From Theodoxus fluviatilis (Eukaryota; Mollusca; Gastropoda; Cycloneritida; Neritidae), in contig JAWQFJ010029036.1 in NCBI GenBank assembly GCA_034096865.1, positions 1 through 47,535 on the forward strand: a DNA stretch of 47,535 bases, written 5' to 3'. The position numbers were made by a program, and so were the translations under genes. This document shows positions 22,199 to 31,854 of the stretch, piece after piece. The notes beneath the pieces are model-generated. The model was not told where the DNA came from. It saw only the letters and a list, made by a program, of their open reading frames with translations, and searched no databases. Numbering within the stretch: position 1 is the stretch's first letter; the number at the start of each line of letters is the position of its first letter.

Positions 22199-22571
22199 GC
22201 CCGCCCTGTTCTGTGGCACGGGTTCCCCGTGTTCTCTGCGGTGTGGACGGTCCTTCTACGGGGGTGAGCACATGTCCACTCCTGCTTTTCTCGGGGGACT
22301 TGCGTTGCACGAGCCTCCGCCAGTCCCCTATTTAAACCCTACGCCTGCCAGTCCTGTACCACTTGGCCTGAAGAAGGAGGATCCCCTCCGAAAGCTCGCC
22401 TACGACTGCTCTAGAAGCCTACGACTGCTCTAGTAACGGCCCTCTTCAGGGCCCACTTCTCTCACGAGAGAATACAATTGGTCAGACTCCGGTCATTTTT
22501 TCTGTTTTCTTTTTTTCCAGGTGAACTTTGTATAGTCTGACACCGGCTCCTTACCTCTACGCCTAAGATGT

Positions 22572-23025
22572 GTGCAGCGCTTCACTTGTTAAAGGGGAGG
22601 TAAATCTTCTGCGCCCCATGTTGTGTTGATAGACGCGAAGAAAGTATTTTCTTTGCCACAGACATCGTTTATGCACGTTTACATGTATTCTGCATGAATA
22701 AAATCCACTACTGTGTCATCCTTACTTGCCATTACTTGCACATACAGAGCGCTTGGGGCAAATAAAGCCCGTTCCAGTCCCAAAATGATGTTTCTGAGGG
22801 TTATTTTACGCGTCGACGGCCAATGCGGGATCGAAGACGCCATTTTGAAACGATGCAAAATCATCCTGCTGCACGTCGGATTGGTGATTCACAGCGCTGC
22901 TGAGCGCTGAGTGAAGCACGCCCCACATTGGCCGTTCAGGAGTGAATCACATGCAGCGCTGAGTAAGCGCTTTGAAGCACTGCGCCTTCTGAACTCCCCT
23001 TACGTCGCCCAATATGCACCGTAAG
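22572..23025. other. Flank of the Penelope insertion with inverted agcgct-rich strings
   Basis: The strings gttcaggagtg, agcgct and cttctgaac at 22930-22990 recur in inverted order at about 21317-21375, on the other side of the insertion. This suggests the insertion landed inside an older inverted repeat. No gene is recognised. Confidence 0.5.
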
Positions 23026-23437
23026 ACTTGAAGAGTGGAATCGGTTTGCGAGCATTCCGCTTCTATTGGTGTTGCTGCATCATTACTGTGGCTGCACTGC
23101 TAGGAGTAACACCACTGCACTGCTTAAAAAACTGCTGCCACTGCGACGGGTTGACGATATTTCGTACAGGCGATGAGAAAGGAAAAAAAAAGAATAAAAA
23201 AGAAAAGACAAAATTAAAGGCAAAAGAAAAGAAAAAGAATTTAAAAACGATGAAAGAAAACGACATTTCGTACACGCAAACCTTACTTTAAGTTATTGCC
23301 GATTTTAGTAAAGGATTTACACATTTTATTTAATAGTATTGGTCTAATGAATTGTTGGCCGCTGTGCTAGTTGAGACATACAGAAAACATGCTCCCTACA
23401 TACTTCTATACTCCTTTTAATAACTATTATATTCATC

Positions 23438-23495
<58 letters not shown>

Positions 23496-23740
23496 GATAA
23501 TTTATCATGCGCACATAATCTCACCACTTAGGCGACTCAAGGCGCACTCACACTCATTCACACCCATAAGAAAAGAATGCACACCCTAATACAAAACATT
23601 ATGGCAGGTGTAAACATGCACACAACAATCAAATATATATACACATAACATAAGTTAATAATCGCAATATATACTAACGTACATGGCTATTACATATTCC
23701 TTGCTAGTTTGAAGACCATAACAGCACAGTTAGTTTTGGC
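23026..23740. other. Unassigned AT-rich DNA with an (AAT)n tract
   Basis: Contains an A-rich, lysine-coding stretch (23180-23260) and a perfect AAT microsatellite at 23438-23493. No domain is recognised. Confidence 0.6.
23438..23493 (+). repeat. (AAT)n microsatellite
   Basis: About 19 uninterrupted AAT triplets. Confidence 0.98.
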
Positions 23741-23876
23741 GGATGGATGGATGGATGGTGTTTTACGGCCTATCAGCCTTTGTAGGCTATGTAAGGCCAT
23801 TAAGCATGAAAAACACTCAGAGTAAATGCAAATCAAGTCACGGTGTCCCTATTGCCTCTTACGAATCGTGTAGGGA
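23741..23876 (+). repeat. SINE-like copy, shortened
   Basis: GGAT head, hairpin block (cctatcagcctttgtaggct) and tail up to cttacgaatcgtgtaggg. It lacks the terminal part seen in 1911-2100 and is directly followed by a second copy. Confidence 0.8.
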
Positions 23877-24073
23877 TGGATGGATGGATGGATGGAGTTT
23901 TACGGCCTATCAGCATGTGTAGGCTATGTAAGGCCATTGAGCACGAAAAGCACTAGAACACTTTAGAGTAAACGCAAACCAAGTCATGGTGTTCCTAGTT
24001 ATTCGCCTCTTACGAATCGCATAGGGAGACGCGGTGGGTCAATTCTTTTAACCCCCAACCCACAGAGGGAAGT
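23877..24073 (+). mobile_element. SINE-like copy, full length
   Basis: GGAT head, hairpin block, cgcctcttacgaatcgc, gacgcggtgggtcaattc and terminal aacccacag, as in the copies at 1911-2100 and 41806-41997. It is head to tail with the preceding copy. Confidence 0.8.
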
Positions 24074-24075
24074 TT

Positions 24076-24400
24076 TGGAGGAAGAAACATCATGAACTTC
24101 CATTTTGCATATGATACTGATGGACTAGCAGGCAGCTCATCAGTCAATTGAAAAGAACCTCCTCAAGATAGAGAATGGAGATTAGCACAGATAAAACCAT
24201 AATGACGACAGGCAACAACACTGCCTTGTCATTCAACATTACAGTCCATGATCAACCAATATGAACTGGAATATTTCAACCATCTGGGCACCATCATCAG
24301 TGACGAGGGCTCAAGACCTGAAATCCTTGTCAGTCCTGCATGCACAAACCACAGCAGTACTAGCCAGACTGATGGAGTACAGCAGTATGGCAATGGCAAC
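24076..24400 (+). pseudogene. Non-LTR retrotransposon reverse transcriptase relic
   Basis: Broken reading frames match the region around the reverse transcriptase catalytic motif: NFHFAYDTDGLAGSSS (the usual FADD is here FAYD), then MEISTDKTIMTTGNN, then YFNHLGTIISDEGS and finally AQTTAVLARL. At least one stop and two frameshifts separate these blocks. The last block runs directly into the first unit of the 34-bp satellite. The lineage is not resolved. Confidence 0.8.
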
Positions 24401-26401
24401 ACAAGATGGAGTACAGTAGTATGGCAATGGCAACACAAGATGGAGTACAGTAGTATGGGAATGGCAACACAAGATGGAGTACAGTAGTATGGGAATGGCA
24501 ACACAAGATGGAGTACAGTAGTATGGCAATGGCAACACAAGATGGAGTACAGCAGTATGGGAATGGCAACACAAGATGGAGTACAGCAGTATGGGAATGG
24601 CAACACAAGATGGAGTACAGTAGTATGGCAATGGCAACACAAGATGGAGTACAGTAGTATGGGAATGGCAACACAAGATGGAGTACAGCAGTATGGCAAT
24701 GGCAACACAAGATGGAGTACAGTAGTATGGCAATGGCAACACAAGATGGAGTACAGTAGTATGGCAATGGCAACACAAGATGGAGTACAGTAGTATGGCA
24801 ATGGCAACACAAGATGGAGTACAGTAGTATGGCAATGGCAACACAAGATGGAGTACAGCAGTATGGGAATGGCAACACAAGATGGAGTACAGTAGTATGG
24901 CAATGGCAACACAAGATGGAGTACAGCAGTATGGCAATGGCAACACAAGATGGAGTACAGTAGTATGGCAATGGCAACACAAGATGGAGTACAGCAGTAT
25001 GGCAATGGCAACACAAGATGGAGTACAGCAGTATGGCAATGGCAACACAAGATGGAGTACAGCAGTATGGGAATGGCAACACAAGATGGAGTACAGCAGT
25101 ATGGCAATGGCAACACAAGATGGAGTACAGTAGTATGGGAATGGCAACACAAGATGGAGTACAGTAGTATGGCAATGGCAACACAAGATGGAGTACAGTA
25201 GTATGGCAATGGCAACACAAGATGGAGTACAGTAGTATGGCAATGGCAACACAAGATGGAGTACAGTAGTATGGGAATGGCAACACAAGATGGAGTACAG
25301 TAGTATGGCAATGGCAACACAAGATGGAGTACAGTAGTATGGGAATGGCAACACAAGATGGAGTACAGTAGTATGGCAATGGCAACACAAGATGGAGTAC
25401 AGTAGTATGGCAATGGCAACACAAGATGGAGTACAGTAGTATGGCAATGGCAACACAAGATGGAGTACAGTAGTATGGGAATGGCAACACAAGATGGAGT
25501 ACAGTAGTATGGGAATGGCAACACAAGATGGAGTACAGCAGTATGGCAATGGCAACACAAGATGGAGTACAGTAGTATGGCAATGGCAACACAAGATGGA
25601 GTACAGTAGTATGGGAATGGCAACACAAGATGGAGTACAGTAGTATGGCAATGGCAACACAAGATGGAGTACAGTAGTATGGGAATGGCAACACAAGATG
25701 GAGTACAGTAGTATGGCAATGGCAACACAAGATGGAGTACAGTAGTATGGCAATGGCAACACAAGATGGAGTACAGTAGTATGGGAATGGCAACACAAGA
25801 TGGAGTACAGTAGTATGGGAATGGCAACACAAGATGGAGTACAGTAGTATGGCAATGGCAACACAAGATGGAGTACAGTAGTATGGCAATGGCAACACAA
25901 GATGGAGTACAGTAGTATGGCAATGGCAACACAAGATGGAGTACAGTAGTATGGGAATGGCAACACAAGATGGAGTACAGTAGTATGGCAATGGCAACAC
26001 AAGATGGAGTACAGTAGTATGGCAATGGCAACACAAGATGGAGTACAGTAGTATGGGAATGGCAACACAAGATGGAGTACAGTAGTATGGCAATGGCAAC
26101 ACAAGATGGAGTACAGTAGTATGGGAATGGCAACACAAGATGGAGTACAGTAGTATGGCAATGGCAACACAAGATGGAGTACAGTAGTATGGGAATGGCA
26201 ACACAAGATGGAGTACAGTAGTATGGGAATGGCAACACAAGATGGAGTACAGTAGTATGGCAATGGCAACACAAGATGGAGTACAGTAGTATGGCAATGG
26301 CAACACAAGATGGAGTACAGCAGTATGGGAATGGCAACACAAGATGGAGTACAGTAGTATGGCAATGGCAACACAAGATGGAGTACAGTAGTATGGCAAT
26401 G
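24366..26401 (+). repeat. 34-bp satellite, left block
   Basis: About 60 tandem copies of a 34-bp unit (core tatggcaatggcaacacaag, then atggagtacagtag). Nearly all variation is at two sites, a C/T in cag(c/t)agtatgg and a C/G in atgg(c/g)aatgg, giving four unit types. T at the first site dominates in this block. Because 34 is not a multiple of three and no stops occur, all three minus frames stay open for about 700 codons. Confidence 0.97.
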
Positions 26402-27197
26402 TGTTGTGAACAACAGTCATCGTTTGAGTTTAGATCTGGGTTTAGTATGATTGAGGGGAGGTATCGGTGAATATTGTTTTCTAGTTATTTGTTGGAAGTT
26501 CCTTTATGGAGAGTTGGAGATTGATTTTGCCATTTTTTTATCTGTGCGTGGACCATCGGTGGATTCTTCGAGAGGCGTGACGTATAGACTAGAAGATGAC
26601 GTAAGGAGGTGATGACGAGATAAAAAAAGGAGAGAGAGAGATGGACGGAAAATATCTGGGGCGGTGAGCCGTTATAGGAATAAAGGCTGAGGCCTATCGA
26701 TTCCTACAGATAACCTTCTCAAGGACTTTGACAACACAGTTCGCGTTGTCTGATGCAGGTGTGCTCAAGTGCTACAGTGAGTACCACCCCGCATGTTATT
26801 TGCATTCTGTTGGAAGATGATAGCAAAAATACAGGCTCGGTCGAACCACATTCAAGATGGCGATATGGCTCAGCTCAATGGAAACGTTTAGCGAGGAATT
26901 GCCTTTGAAAATGAATGGACAGACTTTTGAGCGTTAGAGCTTTGAACTTTGGGCTGTGTATCAAGAGCTGAGAGAGTTTCAGAGGTCCATGTTGTTTGAG
27001 TATATGATTCTACGTTCCGTTGTGGGGAAAATAAAGTCACTGCGTTATCCTCTACTTCGCAAACTTGTCGTTTCTGCGAGCGACAGACGAGCACCAAGAG
27101 ATTCTAAAGAACCCGTGTTATAGCCTAAAGTGCTAGCAACAACATACCTGCATGCCAATACGTCGATAGATTGTGGCCGGCTGTATAACACGTAACA
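26402..27197 (+). repeat. 5' LTR of the Gmr1-type element
   Basis: A 796-bp repeat, TG...CA bounded, carrying a gaataaaggctg polyadenylation-like string near 26686. It is followed directly by tatgggggccaag, where the primer binding site should lie; the priming tRNA was not identified. Confidence 0.95.
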
Positions 27198-27425
27198 TAT
27201 GGGGGCCAAGCCTAGGATCTCTACAGCTTCGTCAAGAGTTGACTAGTCAAGATTCGACATTGCCGAACGAGGCCAGTGACGGTTTTTTCGTCGAGACCGT
27301 GACGCCTACTGTGTGGACTCAAGACAGTGGTCTTGTGTATAGGGAGTCCACGGTAAAGTGTAGTAAAGCTATTGCCGTCGTCAGTCAAAGTCGCCGACAC
27401 TCCAAGGGCTGCATCATTATCCAGG

Positions 27426-30400
27426 ATGGCGGATTTCTGGCAGGCCGGAGTTGACATCGGACTGAAGGGTAAACAGCTGACCGAGTACGTGAAATCTTGG
27501 GAACGAGAACAACAAAAGGAACGAGAGATGAAACTGAAGATGCGCGAACTTGAACTCGAAGCTCAAGAAAGAGAACGTCAACGTCAACATGAACTTGAAC
27601 TAGCACGACTTCAGCATGGTGCAAGAAGAGAGGGTGCAGTTCAAACAGGATCACACAAGGCTCCAAAGATCCCGTCCTTTTTAGAGGATAAGGACAAGAT
27701 CGACAGCTACCTTGGCAGATTTGAGAGGTATGCTGAGAATGCGAATTGGCAGAAAGATGGATGGGCCATCAAACTGAGTGCTCTCCTCTCCGGGAGTGCC
27801 CTCGATGTCTACAACAGGATGTCTGAAGAAGACGCCAAGGACTACGACAAGCTGAAAGATGCATTGCTTCGTCACTACAACTATACAGAGAAGGGATACA
27901 GACAACGTTTCCGGGAGTGCAAACCAGAGGCAGGGGAAACACCAGAGCAGTTCATCGAACGGCTGAAGACGTATCTAGAGAAATGGGTAGAGCTGTCAGG
28001 ACTGGCAAAGGACTATGATCACCTGCGAGACTTGATAGTCAAAGAACAGTTCGTGGCTGCATGCCAAAAAGATCTGGCAGTCCACTTGGAAGAACAAGAA
28101 TCTCAGTCCCTGTCGAACCTTGCCAAGTGTGCAGATCGATATTTGACTGCACATGGAAAGACAATGGCTCCACCAAAGCAACAGCCAAGACAGAAATCCC
28201 CGAAGACCGAGAACCAAAGCATCGGTGATACACCGAATGGGGCGGACACATCAAACCTGAAAGGCTGTTTCTACTGCAAGAAACCAGGTCATCGAATTGC
28301 TCAGTGTAAGAAGAGGCTGAGAGACGAGTCCATTGCAGAGCAAAAAGAGAGTCCAAAATCACGCAACCCTACCAATCGACAGAATTGCGCGGGAAGTGTC
28401 ATTTTGCCCTGTGCGAAACCAGTGACTCCAGCTTCAGTAGAGGACGTCAAAGAATGTGTGAGGGACGGCCAAATATTCCTCGCAAATGGCAAGAGCATCC
28501 CCGTCGTCGCCAACGTGGCCGTCAACGCGTCAAACATGCCAGTGGCCAAAGGGATGATCAACGGGCATGAAGTGAGCGTCTTGAGAGATTCTGGTTGCAG
28601 CGGCGTCATCATCAAAGAAGATTTGGTAACCAAAGACCAACTAACTGGAGAATTCAGACTGACGCTCATGGCGGACTGTACATGCGTGCGAGCGCCAACA
28701 GCCAAGGTGTCGGTTGACAGTCCATACTTCAAGGGTGAAGTTGAGGCGGTTTGTTTGAAGAGGCCGATGTATGACGTCATGATCGGAAATATCGAGGGAG
28801 CACGGTCGCCGAACGATCCTGATCCTGAATGGAAACCAGAAAGCCGGATACAACAGCCAGGAGACGATCCTCTTCCGTTCCAAGAGGTATCCACTCCTGA
28901 ACTGGAACATTGTGTTGGTGCTGTAACCACCAGGGCACAAGCCAAACGAGACAAGCAAGCAACCAAGCCGTTGAGAGTGAGCAGCCTATCAAAGAACGTC
29001 AGTGTAAACAGGGAGGAGCTGATCCAGATGCAAAAAGAAGATTCCGGTCTATCAAAATATCGGAACCGGACGGACGAGGTCACCAGAGGGAAAGGCGTCG
29101 TTCACTTTGAAGAAAGAAACAAGATTCTCTACAGAGTTTTTCAACATCCTGACGTTAGTGGTGGCAAGCCTCTGCGGCAAGTCATTGTGCCCACGCCACT
29201 CAGAAAGCATGTAATGGAGGTGGCTCACAACTCAATCATGGGGGGTCATTTGGGCATCAAGAAGACGTCGGACAGGATTCAAGCGGCATTCTACTGGCCA
29301 GGCTTGCAGCAAGATGTAACCAGATTTTGTCGGTCCTGCGACATTTGCCAAAAGACTGTGCCAAAAGGGAGAATAACCAAAGTCCCTATGCAAAAGATGC
29401 CGTTGGTTGATCAGCCATTCAAGAGAGTAGCCATCGACCTTATCGGTGAGATAAAACCAGCCAGTGAAGAGGGACACCGATGGATACTGACGCTGATTGA
29501 TTACGCCACACGATACCCAGAAGCTGTACCTTTGAAGAAGATTGACACAGAGACAGTCGCTGAAGCCCTAGTTGACATCTTCAGTCGGGTCGGAGTGCCG
29601 GAGGAGATCCTTACCGACCTGGGGGTGCAATTTGTTTCGCAGTGCATGGAGGAAGTCAACCGTCTCCTGAGCATCAAGCATCTGACGACGACTCCCTATC
29701 ATCCAATGTGCAACGGTTTGGTGGAGAAGTTTAATGGGACATTGAAGGCCTCTCTGAAGAAGATCTGCAGCGACGAACCCAGACAGTGGCATCGGTTCAT
29801 CAACGCCTTGCTTTTCTCCTATCGGGAGGTACCGCAGGAGTCCACAGGCTTTTCCCCGTTCGAATTGTTGTATGGGAGGACTGTTAGGGGACCAATGCAC
29901 ATCCTGAAAGAGTTGTGGACAAAAGAGATTGAAACTCCTGAGGTGAAAACCAGTTACCAGTACGTGGTGGATCTTAGAGAAAAGTTGGAGAACACTCTAC
30001 AGATTGCCCAAGAGAACCTGGAGAAAGCTCAAACCAGCGGAAAGCACTACTATGACAGGAACGCTGTGGTGCGAAAGTTTCGACCAGGAAACAAAGTGTT
30101 GGTCCTCTTGCCCACTGACCACAACAAGCTACTTATGCAGTGGAAAGGTCCTTACACCGTGGAAAGTGTGGTCGGACTCAATGACTATCGAGTAAAGGTG
30201 GGACAGAAGTCGAAGGTCTACCACGCCAATCTTTTGAAGCTATATGTGGAGAGGACACCGGACCCAGAAGAAGTCATCGGAGGAGCCGTCGTGTCTGAGG
30301 ACGACTATACCTTCGAAGACGAAGATGTCCTTGACCTGGGAGATGTTGGCCACAAAGAAGGTGTGCGTGATGTCAAATTGGGGGAACAACTGTCAACCAG

Positions 30401-31766
30401 TCAACGTGCCGAGCTTAGCGAGCTCGTCGGCGAGTTCGAGCATAGGTTTCGAGTCGCGCCAGGGTCTACTTCCCTAATCGAACATGAAGTGAACCTCACT
30501 TCATCAGTTCCGGTACGCTCGCGTCCGTACCCAATACCCTACCAAGCGCGCGAGTCGCTGAAAAAGGACATCAGCGAAATGTTGGAGATGGGAGTCATCA
30601 GGGAGTCCACATCTCCCTATGCATCACCTGTAGTGGTTGTGAAGAAGCCTGATGGTAGCAACCGCGTGTGCATCGACTACAGGAAGCTCAACAGGATCAC
30701 TGTGTTTGATCCCGAGCCCATGCCCACAGCTGAAGATTTGTTCCGACGTCTAGCGGGGAGCAAGTTCTTCTCAAAAGTCGATTTGAGCAAGGGGTATTGG
30801 CAAGTGCCCATCAGAGCCGAGGACATACCCAAGACGGCATTCGTAACGCCAGATGCGACTTACGAGTGTCTCAAAATGCCTTTCGGAATGGTGAACAGTG
30901 GAGCAACTCTAAAACGAGGCCTCAGGAAGATGCTAGCAGGCATGGACAACGTGATCTGCTACTGGGATGACCTCCTAATACATACAAAGACATGGGAAGA
31001 ACACATGAAGACTTTGAGAGAGCTGTTCACCCGCCTCACAAAAGCAGACCTGACTGTGAGAGCCAGCAAGTGCATCCTGGGGACTGACAATGTTGACTTC
31101 ATTGGCCACTCCCTCAAGAACGGTCAGAAGGGGCTCTTGGAAGCAAACATCACCAAGATCCAGAATGCTCCACGTCCCACTACCAAGAAGAAGGTCAGAT
31201 CTTTCATGGGTCTAGCTGGTTACTACAGGGAGTACATACCCAACTTTGCTGCCATCACAGCTCCACTCACTGATCTGCTGAAGAAGGGATGTCCGAACCA
31301 AGTACACTGGGGACCAGCCCAAGAGAAAGCCTACCAGACAGTCCGCGACCTTCTGACGAAAGAACCAGTTCTGCAACTTCCAGATATAGCCAAGCTGTTC
31401 GTCTTGAGAACTGACGCATCAGACGAAGGGGTTGGCGCCGTTCTTATGCAAGAGCGGGAAGGAAAGCTGTTTCCTGTCAGCTATGCCAGCAAGAAATTAA
31501 CCAGCGCAGAGAAGAGGTACTCAACCATCGAGAAGGAGTGCCTGGGCATCATCTGGGGAATCCGCAAGTTTGAGGCTTACTTGCAAGGTGTCAAGTTCGT
31601 GCTGCAGACGGACCATCGACCATTGACATTCATGAACTCTGCCAAGTTCACTAACAGTCGTGTCATGAGATGGGCGATGTACTTGCAAAACTTTGACATG
31701 CGGGTGGAATCTGTCAAAGGACTGGACAACATTGGGGCTGATTATCTCAGCAGAACTGCCGAGTAG
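27426..31766 (+). CDS. Gag-Pol polyprotein, Gmr1-type (integrase before reverse transcriptase)
   Basis: The start is the ATG at 27426 (A at -3, G at +4) giving MADFWQAG; the frame is open further upstream but without an ATG. Order: charged coiled-coil-like segment (about 22-62); SCAN-like capsid (about 81-265, with YRQRFRECKPEAGETPEQF and LIVKEQFVAACQKDL); CCHC knuckle C281, C284, H289, C294; aspartic protease DSG at 388-390; integrase zinc finger H601, H608, C638, C641; integrase core D671, D731, E767 (D,D-35-E); GPY module WKGPYTV near 905; reverse transcriptase with FSKVDLSKGYWQVPI (D1119) and YWDD at 1179-1182; RNase H D1330, E1369 or E1371, D1396. Gag and pol are fused in one frame with no frameshift. 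The usual YxDD has tryptophan at x. All catalytic residues are present, so it may be active. Confidence 0.95.
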   Translation: MADFWQAGVDIGLKGKQLTEYVKSWEREQQKEREMKLKMRELELEAQERERQRQHELELARLQHGARREGAVQTGSHKAPKIPSFLEDKDKIDSYLGRFERYAENANWQKDGWAIKLSALLSGSALDVYNRMSEEDAKDYDKLKDALLRHYNYTEKGYRQRFRECKPEAGETPEQFIERLKTYLEKWVELSGLAKDYDHLRDLIVKEQFVAACQKDLAVHLEEQESQSLSNLAKCADRYLTAHGKTMAPPKQQPRQKSPKTENQSIGDTPNGADTSNLKGCFYCKKPGHRIAQCKKRLRDESIAEQKESPKSRNPTNRQNCAGSVILPCAKPVTPASVEDVKECVRDGQIFLANGKSIPVVANVAVNASNMPVAKGMINGHEVSVLRDSGCSGVIIKEDLVTKDQLTGEFRLTLMADCTCVRAPTAKVSVDSPYFKGEVEAVCLKRPMYDVMIGNIEGARSPNDPDPEWKPESRIQQPGDDPLPFQEVSTPELEHCVGAVTTRAQAKRDKQATKPLRVSSLSKNVSVNREELIQMQKEDSGLSKYRNRTDEVTRGKGVVHFEERNKILYRVFQHPDVSGGKPLRQVIVPTPLRKHVMEVAHNSIMGGHLGIKKTSDRIQAAFYWPGLQQDVTRFCRSCDICQKTVPKGRITKVPMQKMPLVDQPFKRVAIDLIGEIKPASEEGHRWILTLIDYATRYPEAVPLKKIDTETVAEALVDIFSRVGVPEEILTDLGVQFVSQCMEEVNRLLSIKHLTTTPYHPMCNGLVEKFNGTLKASLKKICSDEPRQWHRFINALLFSYREVPQESTGFSPFELLYGRTVRGPMHILKELWTKEIETPEVKTSYQYVVDLREKLENTLQIAQENLEKAQTSGKHYYDRNAVVRKFRPGNKVLVLLPTDHNKLLMQWKGPYTVESVVGLNDYRVKVGQKSKVYHANLLKLYVERTPDPEEVIGGAVVSEDDYTFEDEDVLDLGDVGHKEGVRDVKLGEQLSTSQRAELSELVGEFEHRFRVAPGSTSLIEHEVNLTSSVPVRSRPYPIPYQARESLKKDISEMLEMGVIRESTSPYASPVVVVKKPDGSNRVCIDYRKLNRITVFDPEPMPTAEDLFRRLAGSKFFSKVDLSKGYWQVPIRAEDIPKTAFVTPDATYECLKMPFGMVNSGATLKRGLRKMLAGMDNVICYWDDLLIHTKTWEEHMKTLRELFTRLTKADLTVRASKCILGTDNVDFIGHSLKNGQKGLLEANITKIQNAPRPTTKKKVRSFMGLAGYYREYIPNFAAITAPLTDLLKKGCPNQVHWGPAQEKAYQTVRDLLTKEPVLQLPDIAKLFVLRTDASDEGVGAVLMQEREGKLFPVSYASKKLTSAEKRYSTIEKECLGIIWGIRKFEAYLQGVKFVLQTDHRPLTFMNSAKFTNSRVMRWAMYLQNFDMRVESVKGLDNIGADYLSRTAE

Positions 31767-31840
31767 AAGCCCTGAAACTATGTGTAAATATGAGTTTACA
31801 AGTATTTTTGTTAGAAGAAATGTCCAGGGAAATTTCTTCT

Positions 31841-31854
31841 TAAGTGGGGGGTGA
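31841..31854 (+). other. Polypurine tract of the Gmr1-type element
   Basis: The string taagtggggggtga sits directly before the TG start of the 3' LTR, the expected plus-strand priming site. Confidence 0.85.

Larger units (their letters stand above)
21389..22558. mobile_element. Inverted-repeat Penelope-like element insertion with 13-bp target duplication
   Basis: The string acgcctaagatgt flanks the insertion at 21376-21388 and 22559-22571. Inside, two arms of about 540 bases (21390-21929 and 21985-22523) are inverted copies of each other around a 55-base centre. Each arm holds the 3' end of a retroelement: a GIY-YIG-type endonuclease C-terminus followed by a non-coding tail with a duplicated 18-base string (gcctacgactgctctag). 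Both tails face outward and both endonuclease ends meet at the centre. No reverse transcriptase domain is present. This is a 5'-truncated pair joined head to head and inserted as one unit. Confidence 0.85.

Noticed and set aside
24229..26420. Three overlapping 686-715-codon minus-strand frames with a Cys/Leu-rich 34-residue repeat
   Set aside because: They are the three frames of a stop-free 34-bp satellite. Because 34 leaves remainder 1 modulo 3, each frame cycles through the same 34-residue period. All three being open is a property of the repeat, not evidence of a gene.
27372..27425. Upstream extension of the gag-pol frame
   Set aside because: The frame is open upstream of 27426 but starts with TTG. 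The first ATG with good context is at 27426.
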